A DNA stretch of 64,000 nucleotides. Source: Candidatus Leptovillus gracilis. Lineage in GTDB: Bacteria; Chloroflexota; Anaerolineae; Promineifilales; Promineifilaceae. Location of the stretch: the NCBI GenBank assembly GCA_016716065.1, contig JADJXA010000002.1, positions 372,001 to 436,000 on the forward strand. Reading direction: 5' to 3'. The first letter of the stretch is position 1; each line of letters starts with the position of its first letter. The notes under the pieces are model-generated. The model made no database searches, was not told the origin of the DNA, and worked only from the letters and a program-made list of their open reading frames with translations. This document shows positions 1-6,906 of this stretch, piece after piece. The translations under genes and the position numbers were made by a program.

Positions 1-1
1 C

Positions 2-67
2 CTCACCCCCGACTGGCTGAAGTCCTTGAAAGCCGCCGAAAGAGCCAGACTTAACTACGATGAATAA
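2..67 (+). CDS. 3' end of an upstream gene (partial)
   Basis: An open frame enters from the left edge and ends with TAA at 65-67, giving a charged C-terminal tail with residues TPDWLKSLKAAERARLNYDE. Nothing in these 21 residues identifies a family. It is listed because it is open from the edge and is followed 3 nt later by the start of the DUF1232-like fragment, so the two may have been co-transcribed. Confidence 0.3.
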   Translation, partial: LTPDWLKSLKAAERARLNYDE

Positions 68-70
68 CGC

Positions 71-313
71 ATGCCTCAGCACAGTGGCGCGCCCTTGCTC
101 TTGCGTTGGAAACAGCGTCTGGCGAATCTAAAAACGGAGGTGTATGCCCTTTATTTGGCGTATAAAGCCCCCCACGTCTCCTGCTATGCCCGCCTTTTTA
201 CCACCGCTGTCGTCGCTTATGCCTTTAGCCCCCCAGACCTTATCCCCGACTCTATTCCCATCATTTCAAAAGGAGCCTCACATGACTTATTTACCTGTGG
301 AATCACGTTATGA
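71..313 (+). pseudogene. Truncated DUF1232 (YkvA-like) membrane protein
   Basis: The first 60 or so residues match the front of DUF1232/YkvA small membrane proteins: a LKTEVYALYLAYK stretch, a hydrophobic segment, then the family hallmark SPxDLIPDxIPII (residues about 53-65). In intact members this is followed by a GYLDDL turn and a second hydrophobic helix. Here the match stops abruptly at about position 262 and the frame runs into the ribosome binding site and start of the aldo/keto reductase, ending in unrelated residues (SKGASHDLFTCGITL). I read this as a 3'-deleted gene whose breakpoint lies just upstream of the reductase. The family's role is not well defined. A short but functional variant cannot be excluded. 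Confidence 0.6.
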
Positions 314-1277
314 CAACATGGCCTACCGGCGCAGCGGCCGCAGCGGCCTGAAACTGCCCGCCGTGACGCTGGGTTTGTGGTACAACTTTGGCGGCGTGGA
401 TGTGTTTGAAAACGGCCGTGCTATCCTCCACCGCGCCTTCGACCTGGGCATCACCCACTTCGATCTGGCAAACAACTACGGCCCACCCTACGGCTCGGCC
501 GAAGAGAACTTCGGCCATATTTTCGCCAAAGATTTCAAGCCTTACCGCGACCAACTGATCATCTCCAGCAAAGCCGGCTACGACATGTGGCCCGGTCCTT
601 ATGGCGAATGGGGATCGCGCAAATACCTGGTCGCCAGCTGCGACCAAAGCCTCAAGCGCATGGGTCTGGATTACGTGGACATCTTCTACCACCACCGCCC
701 CGACCCCGACACCCCTCTGGAAGAGACGATGGGCGCGCTGGATTTCATCGTGCGCAGCGGCCGGGCGCTGTACGTGGGTATTTCCACCTACAGCCCCGAG
801 CAAACGCGCCAGGCAGCGCAGATTTTGCGCCAGTTGGGCACGCCCTGCCTCATCCACCAGCCGCGTTACAACATGTTCGACCGCTGGATTGAGGATGGCC
901 TGCTGGATGTGCTGACCGAGGAAGGGATCGGCTGTATCGGCTTTTCGCCGCTGGCGCAGGGCATACTGACCAACAAATACCTGCAAGATGTGCCCGATGG
1001 CTCCCGCGCCGCCAAATACGAGAATCAACTGCATTGGGGCGACAAAGTGACCCAAGACCGGCTGGCGAAGGTGAGCAAGCTGGACGCAATCGCCCAGGCG
1101 CGCGGCCAATCCATGGCCCAAATGGCCATCGCCTGGACCCTCCGTCTGCCGCAGGTGACTTCCTCGCTCATCGGCGCCAGCAAAATCCGCCACGTCGAAG
1201 AAGCCGTCGCCGCCCTGGACAACCTGGCCTTCAGCAGCGACGAACTGGCCGCCATCGAAACCATTCTGGCAGAGTAA
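282..1277 (+). CDS. Aldo/keto reductase, YghZ/GpR-type (L-glyceraldehyde 3-phosphate reductase-like)
   Basis: A 331-residue NADPH-dependent aldo/keto reductase. The catalytic tetrad is visible: Asp61 and Tyr66 in FDLANNYG, Lys97 in SSKAGY, and His138 in IFYHHRPD. The DLANNYGPPYG and DIFYxHR signatures and the length fit the YghZ/GpR subfamily, which reduces L-glyceraldehyde 3-phosphate or methylglyoxal in E. coli. The substrate here is inferred only. The start at 282 is chosen because AAAGGAG lies 6-12 nt upstream and family homology begins with the MAYRRSGRSG block shortly after. An in-frame ATG at 144 would add sequence belonging to the broken DUF1232 fragment. The gene stands alone and is convergent with the hydroxyacid dehydrogenase. 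Confidence 0.88.
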   Translation: MTYLPVESRYDNMAYRRSGRSGLKLPAVTLGLWYNFGGVDVFENGRAILHRAFDLGITHFDLANNYGPPYGSAEENFGHIFAKDFKPYRDQLIISSKAGYDMWPGPYGEWGSRKYLVASCDQSLKRMGLDYVDIFYHHRPDPDTPLEETMGALDFIVRSGRALYVGISTYSPEQTRQAAQILRQLGTPCLIHQPRYNMFDRWIEDGLLDVLTEEGIGCIGFSPLAQGILTNKYLQDVPDGSRAAKYENQLHWGDKVTQDRLAKVSKLDAIAQARGQSMAQMAIAWTLRLPQVTSSLIGASKIRHVEEAVAALDNLAFSSDELAAIETILAE

Positions 1278-1324
1278 AGATAGCGATAGAGGGTAGGGAT
1301 AGAGAGGCGCTCTTTCTCTACCCT

Positions 1325-2215
1325 CTACCCTCCCTTTATCTCCATCCCCGCCAGCCGTTCCAGCGCTTTGACCAGGGCGTGGTTGCCATCGCCGCCGAGG
1401 CCGTGCTGCTGGAGTGTGCGGTACAGTTGAAAGACCATGCCCGTGCCCAACAGTGGCACGCCGAGCTGATCGGCCGCTTCCAACACCAGGCGTAAATCTT
1501 TCTGCTGTAAATCCACCGTAAAACCTGGCCGCCAATCGCGCTGGATGATTTGCGGCCCGCGATTGCTGAGGGACCAACTGCCGGCCGCGCCGCCGGCAAC
1601 GGCCGTTAATGTCTTCTCTAAGTCCAACCCACCCGCCTGGGCAAACAGCAGCGCCTCGCCCACGCCCAACATCGTCACCACCACCAAAATCTGGTTCACC
1701 AACTTCACCATCTGCCCCGCGCCGTTCTCACCGACATGGGTGATGGTCTTGCCCATCGCCTGCAGCACCGGCAGCGCCCGCGCCAACTGCGCCGCGTCGC
1801 CGCCGACCATGATGCTCAGTGTGCCCTTGGCCGCCCCCTCGCTGCCGCCGCTGACCGGCGCGTCCAGCATGTGCACACCCTTTTCGGCCAACTGCGCGGC
1901 CATCGCCTGGGTCGCTTGCGGGCTGATGGTGCTGCAATCAATTAGCAGCGACTCTGGCTGCGCCCCGCGCAGCACGCCAGCCTCGCCCAACACCACCGCC
2001 TCCACGTCCGGCGTATCTGAGACGCAGGTGATGATGATGTCGCTGCGGCCGGCCACGTCCGCCGGGCTGGCGCCGGCCTGCGCGCCGGCGGCTAGCAGCG
2101 GCTCCATCCGCGCCGGGGTGCGGTTCCACACAGTCACGCCAAAACCGGCGCGCAGCAAGTTGGCGGCCATGCCCTGCCCCATAATGCCTAAACCGATGAA
2201 TCCGATGCGTTCCAT
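1325..2215 (-). CDS. NAD(P)-dependent beta-hydroxyacid dehydrogenase (3-hydroxyisobutyrate dehydrogenase / tartronate semialdehyde reductase family)
   Basis: The 296-residue protein starts with the Rossmann signature IGFIGLGIMGQGMA (residues 4-17). It continues with the DAPVSGGSEGA motif near residue 117 and the catalytic-lysine block GAGQMVKLVNQ near residue 167. These define the HIBADH family (MmsB, GarR, GlyR1 types). Family members oxidise 3-hydroxyisobutyrate or reduce tartronate or succinate semialdehyde, and sequence alone does not separate these. Length is normal for the family. A ribosome binding site (AGGAG) precedes the ATG. The gene is single, convergent with the aldo/keto reductase, and its upstream region holds stutter repeats and a hairpin element. 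Confidence 0.85.
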   Translation of the reverse strand: MERIGFIGLGIMGQGMAANLLRAGFGVTVWNRTPARMEPLLAAGAQAGASPADVAGRSDIIITCVSDTPDVEAVVLGEAGVLRGAQPESLLIDCSTISPQATQAMAAQLAEKGVHMLDAPVSGGSEGAAKGTLSIMVGGDAAQLARALPVLQAMGKTITHVGENGAGQMVKLVNQILVVVTMLGVGEALLFAQAGGLDLEKTLTAVAGGAAGSWSLSNRGPQIIQRDWRPGFTVDLQQKDLRLVLEAADQLGVPLLGTGMVFQLYRTLQQHGLGGDGNHALVKALERLAGMEIKGG

Positions 2216-2565
2216 AGCTGCTCCTTAAGAGTTGATAGTTGATAGTTGGGAGTGGATAGTAGGCGGGATGGGGAAAATTGGCAATGGGATGGGGTGAAAC
2301 GGCCGTTTCCCGCTATCAGTAGATCGAAACGGAGCGCGGGCATCTTGCCCGCATTGGCAGGCTAGACGCCTGCGCTCCCAAATCAGTTCGATCTACTGAC
2401 CATAATTCAGCATCAACGGATTGAGGTCAACCCTTTGTCCCTTACGTCCCTTTGTCCCTTTGTCATGAATTCCGGGAGTATTCAATGATAGATCGCTGGG
2501 AGAATACGCACTATTGCGCGTTCAAACGCCGGACCTAAGCCGGACTACGGATCACGGATTACGGA
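2216..2565. other. Intergenic region with repeats
   Basis: No gene is seen in these 350 bases. They contain three repeat types: a TTGATAG stutter at 2230-2262, a structured REP-like element at 2317-2398, and short repeats of CCCTTTGT (about 2432-2465) and TACGGA words (2540-2578). Confidence 0.7.
2317..2398. repeat. REP-like hairpin element, GC-rich, with 12-bp terminal inverted repeats
   Basis: Perfect 12-bp inverted repeats CAGTAGATCGAA (2317-2328) and TTCGATCTACTG (2387-2398) enclose a GC-rich core. The core itself contains GGGC-ATCTT-GCCC, GCAGGC-TAGA-CGCCTGC, and outer GGAGCGC/GCGCTCC arms. A related core lies at 18256-18308, so this is a dispersed family and not a single gene's terminator. 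Confidence 0.65.
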
Positions 2566-3312
2566 CTACAGACTACGGCTCTTAAACCACCGCGCCAGCA
2601 GCCACAGCACAAAACCCTGGTAAACCATCCCCGCTGCCCAGTAGAACCAGAAGGCGCTCTGCCCGGCCTGGGCTGTCCAGAATATCTGCCCCGGCCAATA
2701 AGTGGGAAACACGCCCAGCCCAATCTGCCAGGGGGCGGCGATGAAGTAGGCCAGAATGGGCGGCAGCATGAAGACGCCGGCCGTCTTGGTCAGCGCCAAT
2801 CCCTGGACCTTGTTTTGGGCAGCGGCCGTTAACAACAGGGCAAACAAAGGCGCCACCGGAGCCGCGCCAACTGCCACCAACAGCAGCCGCCACCAGCTCA
2901 ACTGGATAATGCCCGACAGCGGCGCGGCGACGAGTGTCATCAGCACGCTGACCAGCATGGGCAGCGACAGGCGGTAAGCCAGGTAGCTTTCGATGGACAA
3001 CGGCGTCACCCGCAGAGCCAGCAGCGTGCCGTCATCCTTTTGGTCCAACAGCAAAAAGCCGATGACCATGCCGGCCAGATAAGGAACCAGGATGATCAGG
3101 CAGAAACCCATGATCGGCGCGAAGTAGGGTTGAATGTCGAATTGGATGAGGTTGGTAACGGCCGTTATCAATCCCGGCATTACCCAGCGCACCGCCAGCG
3201 CCAGAGCCACCGGGGCCAAAACCAGCCAGCGCAGCAGCGCATCCCGCCGCACATTCCGCGCATCCACCGGCCCTAACGATTGAAAAACTTGCACAAGATT
3301 CATCATGGTCAC
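2566..3312 (-). CDS. ABC transporter permease (second permease of exporter operon)
   Basis: A 248-residue integral membrane protein with about six hydrophobic segments and no soluble domain. It ends the operon TetR - ATPase - permease - permease. Two small (about 230-250 residue) permeases with one ATPase is the arrangement of the fluoroquinolone-export type ABC systems (ABC-2 superfamily), but the exported substrate is unknown. The start is GTG at 3312, 2 nt... immediately after the preceding stop; in-frame ATGs at 3306 and 3303 are equally plausible. Tight spacing implies translational coupling to the first permease. Confidence 0.75.
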   Translation of the reverse strand: MTMMNLVQVFQSLGPVDARNVRRDALLRWLVLAPVALALAVRWVMPGLITAVTNLIQFDIQPYFAPIMGFCLIILVPYLAGMVIGFLLLDQKDDGTLLALRVTPLSIESYLAYRLSLPMLVSVLMTLVAAPLSGIIQLSWWRLLLVAVGAAPVAPLFALLLTAAAQNKVQGLALTKTAGVFMLPPILAYFIAAPWQIGLGVFPTYWPGQIFWTAQAGQSAFWFYWAAGMVYQGFVLWLLARWFKSRSL

Positions 3313-4005
3313 TCATACCCGGACGACGAAGCGATAAAAGGCGCGGCGGCAGGCCCAAAATAGGAGCGCCAGCCAGAGCAGGCTGTAACCCAGGCCGTAT
3401 GTCCACTGCCAGGCGGCGATGGGCTGCCAGGCGGCTTGCAGCAAAACCAGCGGCGCTTGCCAGGGATGCACATACACCAGCCAGGAATCCCACTGCATCA
3501 AATAAGCAATCATCGGCAGAGAGGCAGCCGCGGTATACGCCATCGAAGGCAGCAAATACTCGTTAATCGAGTCGTAGCGCACCACGACCAGGAAGCCGAA
3601 CAGGCAAAACAACCCGGAGGTCAGGGCGACGCCCAACAGCAGCGGCAGCCAATCTACCCCGCGGCCAAAAGCGTAGAGGGTAAAAGCGCCGTTCTCCAGA
3701 ATCGCCAACGCCGTCAGGGTGAGCACTTTGGCCGCCAGGTATTCGCCCTGGCGCAGCGGCGTGACGATCTGCGCCGTCAGCGTGCCTTCCGCTTTTTCCA
3801 GCAGCACCAGCCCGCCCAAAAAGTAAAAGGTCCCAACAACCAGGTTGCTCAGGATGACCACCGGGAAAATCCAGGTCAGGTATTGGGTGGGAATCTGGCT
3901 GAGCAGGCCAATGCACACCACCACAATGACCAGCGAAGCATAATAGAAGCCATTGCGAAATTGCAGCCGGGCGTCGCACAGGACGGTCGCTTGTAGACGT
4001 GTCAT
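3313..4005 (-). CDS. ABC transporter permease, fluoroquinolone-export-like
   Basis: A 230-residue membrane protein with about six hydrophobic stretches and a short charged linker (EKAEGTLTAQIVTPL) typical of ABC-2 type permeases that follow a drug or peptide export ATPase. Its ATG overlaps the stop codon of the ATPase gene (4002-4005, ATGA), and the second permease begins straight after its own stop. It most resembles permeases annotated as fluoroquinolone exporters in actinobacteria. The substrate is inferred from that resemblance only. Confidence 0.75.
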   Translation of the reverse strand: MTRLQATVLCDARLQFRNGFYYASLVIVVVCIGLLSQIPTQYLTWIFPVVILSNLVVGTFYFLGGLVLLEKAEGTLTAQIVTPLRQGEYLAAKVLTLTALAILENGAFTLYAFGRGVDWLPLLLGVALTSGLFCLFGFLVVVRYDSINEYLLPSMAYTAAASLPMIAYLMQWDSWLVYVHPWQAPLVLLQAAWQPIAAWQWTYGLGYSLLWLALLFWACRRAFYRFVVRV

Positions 4006-4901
4006 GACAGACTTCTCCCGGTCACGCGGATGAACACGTTTTCCAGCGTCGCTTCTTGCGAGTGGATGGTTTGCAGCGGGTACTGGCGCAGGATTTCTTG
4101 GAAACGGCCGTTCTCCGCCAGCCCTACCAGCGCAAACTCCTCCTGTGTGGTACGGCCGTCGCCATTCAGCCCATACTCCACCCGCACCAACGGCGCGCCA
4201 TAATTCAGCTTCAGCTGGCGCGGCGACTCAATCAGGGCGATGGCCCCATCTAAGATGAAGGCCACCCGGTCGCACAGGGCATCGGCCACCATCATGTCGT
4301 GGGTCGTCAGGAAGATGGTCTTGCCCGCCGCCTGCTGCGCTTTGATCAGATCGCGCACGCGCCGGGCATTCACCGGGTCCAGGCCGGCCGTTGGCTCATC
4401 AAGGAACAGCAGTTCCGGGTCGTGCAGTAAAGCACGGGCCAGGGTGAGCCGGTTTTTCATGCCTTTAGAGAATTGCCCGACGGGCATAGCGCTATCGTCG
4501 GCCAACCCGACCATCGCCAATAATTCTTGCGGTGGCCGGGTCGGACGGCCGTACAGGGCGGCGAAATAGGTCAGGTTTTCTACGGCCGTTAGCTTCAGAT
4601 AATGGTTGGGCAGCTCAAACGACACGCCAATGCGCTCGTAAAAGTCCGATCCCCAGCTAACCACCTCGCGCTCCAAGACCGAGACGCGCCCCTGGTAGCC
4701 CTTCAGCAAGCCAATCAGAATCTTCTGCGTGGTGGATTTTCCCGCCCCGCTTGGCCCTAAAAAGCCAAAAATTTCGCCCCGTTCCACGGCAAAGTTGAGG
4801 TGCTGCACGGCGGGAACGGCCGTTTTTGCATATGTAAATTGCAAATCTTGTACAGTAATCATCGCTATCTTGTGTTGGTTACAATTTGGCTGCGCTATCA
4901 T
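4002..4901 (-). CDS. ABC transporter ATP-binding protein (exporter)
   Basis: An ABC ATPase with Walker A GPSGAGKST, a Q-loop region, the signature variant FSKGMKNRL, Walker B LLFLDEPTAGLD and the H-loop LTTHDM. The C-terminal 60 residues after the core (including TLENVFIRVTGR) are typical of ABC-2 drug/polysaccharide exporters. The ATG at 4901 overlaps the TGA of the TetR gene (ATGA). An internal ATG at 4862 begins exactly at the conserved MITVQDLQF start, so the first 13 residues may not be part of the mature product. The gene couples the TetR regulator to two permeases, so the operon is probably a self-repressed efflux system. Confidence 0.85.
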   Translation of the reverse strand: MIAQPNCNQHKIAMITVQDLQFTYAKTAVPAVQHLNFAVERGEIFGFLGPSGAGKSTTQKILIGLLKGYQGRVSVLEREVVSWGSDFYERIGVSFELPNHYLKLTAVENLTYFAALYGRPTRPPQELLAMVGLADDSAMPVGQFSKGMKNRLTLARALLHDPELLFLDEPTAGLDPVNARRVRDLIKAQQAAGKTIFLTTHDMMVADALCDRVAFILDGAIALIESPRQLKLNYGAPLVRVEYGLNGDGRTTQEEFALVGLAENGRFQEILRQYPLQTIHSQEATLENVFIRVTGRSLS

Positions 4902-5518
4902 GCCGGAGCGAGCAGCCGTTGCAGCAAAGCCACCATCCGTTCGGCGGCGGCGTCTGGCGCGGTGGGCGTGGGGTCGGAAATGCGCGCCAGCAGCCAGCGG
5001 TCGTGGGCTTCATCCAGGGCCATCACCAGGGCGATGAGCAGGTCTTGCGGCAAATCGGTGCGCACAACGCCTAATTCCTGCCCGCGCCCGATGAGATTGT
5101 CCAACAGTGTGGCCAGGGCCTGCCACATCTCCGCCAGCGGCCCGCTGGTTAACATTTCGCTCACCACCGGCCCACCCGATTTAGCCAGCCCAAACACCCA
5201 CGGCCGTTCGGCAAACCCGCTAAACTGCCGCCGATAAATCTCCAGCAGGGTGGGCCAGAAGCTAACGGCCGTCAGCGCCGCAAAATCCAACCCTTGTTCG
5301 CCCAAAAACTCGCCCAGATAATGGTTCACCGTCGCCGCGTACAGGTCGGCCTTGTTGTCGAAATAATAATAGGCCGCCCCCTTGCTAATGCCGGCGTCGG
5401 CCAGAATCTGGTTCATGGAAGCGTGTTCATAGCCGTTGGCGGCGAAAGCTTTGGCGGCCGTTTCCAACAGCCGCTCCCGTTTTTCTGGCGGCAAATTGTC
5501 AAAGCGCGGTCGTGGCAT
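4898..5518 (-). CDS. TetR family transcriptional regulator
   Basis: A TetR repressor of about 206 residues. The N-terminal helix-turn-helix (residues about 15-55) contains AAKAFAANGYEHASMNQIL and the GISKGAAYYYFDNKADL block. The rest is a divergent helical ligand-binding domain. The start at 5518 (MPRPRFDN) is preferred because AAGGAG sits 6 nt upstream; an upstream ATG at 5536 lacks this. The three-fold repeat AACCAnnnGGTT directly upstream (5542-5583) is the likely operator, implying autoregulation of the whole exporter operon it heads. Confidence 0.85.
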   Translation of the reverse strand: MPRPRFDNLPPEKRERLLETAAKAFAANGYEHASMNQILADAGISKGAAYYYFDNKADLYAATVNHYLGEFLGEQGLDFAALTAVSFWPTLLEIYRRQFSGFAERPWVFGLAKSGGPVVSEMLTSGPLAEMWQALATLLDNLIGRGQELGVVRTDLPQDLLIALVMALDEAHDRWLLARISDPTPTAPDAAAERMVALLQRLLAPA

Positions 5519-5541
5519 AGCTGCTCCTTGTCTCATTTTTT

Positions 5542-5583
5542 GTTAAACCAACTGGTTAAACCAATCGGTTAAACCATTCGGTC
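5542..5583. promoter_or_regulatory. Putative TetR operator: three 13-bp repeats
   Basis: Three tandem units of 13 bp (GTTAAACCAACTG, GTTAAACCAATCG, GTTAAACCATTCG) followed by GTC. Each junction forms an AACCA-nn-TGGTT-like dyad. It lies 24 nt upstream of the TetR start, where an autoregulatory operator is expected. Confidence 0.65.
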
Positions 5584-5652
5584 TAAATTGTAAATCGGGT
5601 ACGGCCGTTTGTCAACAGCCTTCTCATCCCCCCGATTTTCGCCGCCTTTTCC

Positions 5653-5681
5653 TTGACAACCACCGGTTGATTTGTTATGAT
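5653..5681 (+). promoter_or_regulatory. Sigma-70-type promoter of the lacI-like gene
   Basis: TTGACA at 5653-5658 and TATGAT at 5676-5681 are separated by exactly 17 bp, close to the bacterial consensus. Transcription would start near 5688, immediately before the LacI operator palindrome. Confidence 0.7.
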
Positions 5682-5692
5682 CCAGCGATTGT

Positions 5693-5706
5693 TGAGAGCG
5701 CTCTCA
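5693..5706. promoter_or_regulatory. LacI-family operator, perfect 14-bp palindrome
   Basis: TGAGAGCGCTCTCA is a perfect palindrome with the central CG step of LacI-family operators. It closely resembles the CebR cellobiose operator of Streptomyces (TGGGAGCGCTCCCA). It overlaps the predicted transcription start of the adjacent regulator, so repression of its own promoter is expected. Confidence 0.75.
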
Positions 5707-5790
5707 GGACTTGAAAAACAACACGCGCCACCACGGGAATACGACCAATTTAAAGGTTCAATCTCCATGCCCACCGTATCTCTGTGGTGA

Positions 5791-6834
5791 ATGAGCAAGC
5801 AGGCAGCAGCTATGAACGAACGACTTACGCTGGAGAAAATTGGCGCATTGGCCGGCGTCTCGCGGGCGACGGTGTCCCGCGTGGTAAACAACCATCCCAA
5901 TGTGCGCGCCGACGTGCGAGCGCGTGTGTTGGACGTGATTGCCCAAACTGGCTACCAACCCCATCTCATTGCCCGCTCGCTGGCGTCTAACCGCTCTGGC
6001 GTGATTGGTCTGATCATCCCGCGCATTGTGCAATCGTTGTTTACCGACCCGTATTATCCGCGCCTGATTCAGGGGGTGGCCCAGACCTGCAATGACCATA
6101 ACGTGGTGATGGCGCTTTTTATGTTCCATTCGGAACATGAAGAAGAGCGGTTGTACCCGATTTTGCAGCGGCCAGGATTGGTGGATGGGGTGATTATTGC
6201 TTCGGCGCAAAAATTTGACCCACTGGTGGAACGATTGGCGGCCCACGCGATGCCCTTTGTGGTTATCGGCCGACCGGCGAATGCGCCGGAGGTGAGTTTT
6301 GTGGATGTAGATAACGTGACCGGGGCGTATACGGCCGTCACTCATCTCATCCAACAAGGCCGCCGCCGCATTGCCATCATCAACGGCCGTCAGGACATCA
6401 GCGCGGGCATAGACCGGTGCGAAGGATATTTGCAGGCGCTTGGCGACCACGGGCTGGCGGTGGATGAGGCGTTGATGGTGGACGGCCGTTTCGAGGAATC
6501 TGGGGCCTACGACGCCATGCTGCGCCTGCTGCTCCACCAACCCGACGCCGTATTTGCCGCCTCGGACGCGATGGCGCTCGGTGCGCTGCGCGCTTTACGC
6601 GCCGTGGGCATCATGACGCCCGACGAAATTGCCATCGTCGGTTTTGACGATCTGCCGGCGGCGGAGATTGCTTCACCGCCGCTGACAACCATCCGTCAGC
6701 CCATCCGCCGCTTTGGCGCGATAGCCACCGAAACTCTGCTGGACATCATCGCCAACGGTGCGCAGCCACCGCGCCACATTATTTTGCCTACTGAGCTTAT
6801 CATTCGCGCCACCTCAGGCGCGGGAAATGTTTGA
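5791..6834 (+). CDS. LacI family regulator, probable cellobiose-responsive repressor
   Basis: A 347-residue LacI/GalR protein. It has an N-terminal helix-turn-helix (LTLEKIGALAGVSRATVSRVVNN), a hinge (ARSLASNRSGVIGLI), then a periplasmic-binding-like domain with the PDAVFAASDAMALGALRAL and IAIVGFDDLPAAEIASPPLTTIRQP blocks near the C-terminus. It could start at 5791 or at the in-frame ATG 5812, just before the homology. The gene has its own consensus promoter and operator and is followed 72 nt later by cellobiose phosphorylase. The operator's likeness to CebR sites and the downstream genes suggest that it senses cellobiose or a related disaccharide. Confidence 0.88.
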   Translation: MSKQAAAMNERLTLEKIGALAGVSRATVSRVVNNHPNVRADVRARVLDVIAQTGYQPHLIARSLASNRSGVIGLIIPRIVQSLFTDPYYPRLIQGVAQTCNDHNVVMALFMFHSEHEEERLYPILQRPGLVDGVIIASAQKFDPLVERLAAHAMPFVVIGRPANAPEVSFVDVDNVTGAYTAVTHLIQQGRRRIAIINGRQDISAGIDRCEGYLQALGDHGLAVDEALMVDGRFEESGAYDAMLRLLLHQPDAVFAASDAMALGALRALRAVGIMTPDEIAIVGFDDLPAAEIASPPLTTIRQPIRRFGAIATETLLDIIANGAQPPRHIILPTELIIRATSGAGNV

Positions 6835-6906
6835 CAAGGTGCATCTGACAAGGTGACATAAATGTCAGAGGATGACCTTTGCCAGGATAGATACAAGGAT
6901 TCAATC

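Noticed and set aside
144..281. Upstream start for the aldo/keto reductase
   Set aside because: The added residues are out-of-frame translation of the broken DUF1232 gene. The start at 282 has a proper ribosome site.
303..1577. Long open frame antisense to the aldo/keto reductase
   Set aside because: Low-complexity Arg/Gly/Ala/His composition and no ribosome site. It is a by-product of GC-rich codons in the real gene. The same applies to other long antisense frames, for example at 6901-8031, 8083-9108, 58170-59102 and 59154-60713.
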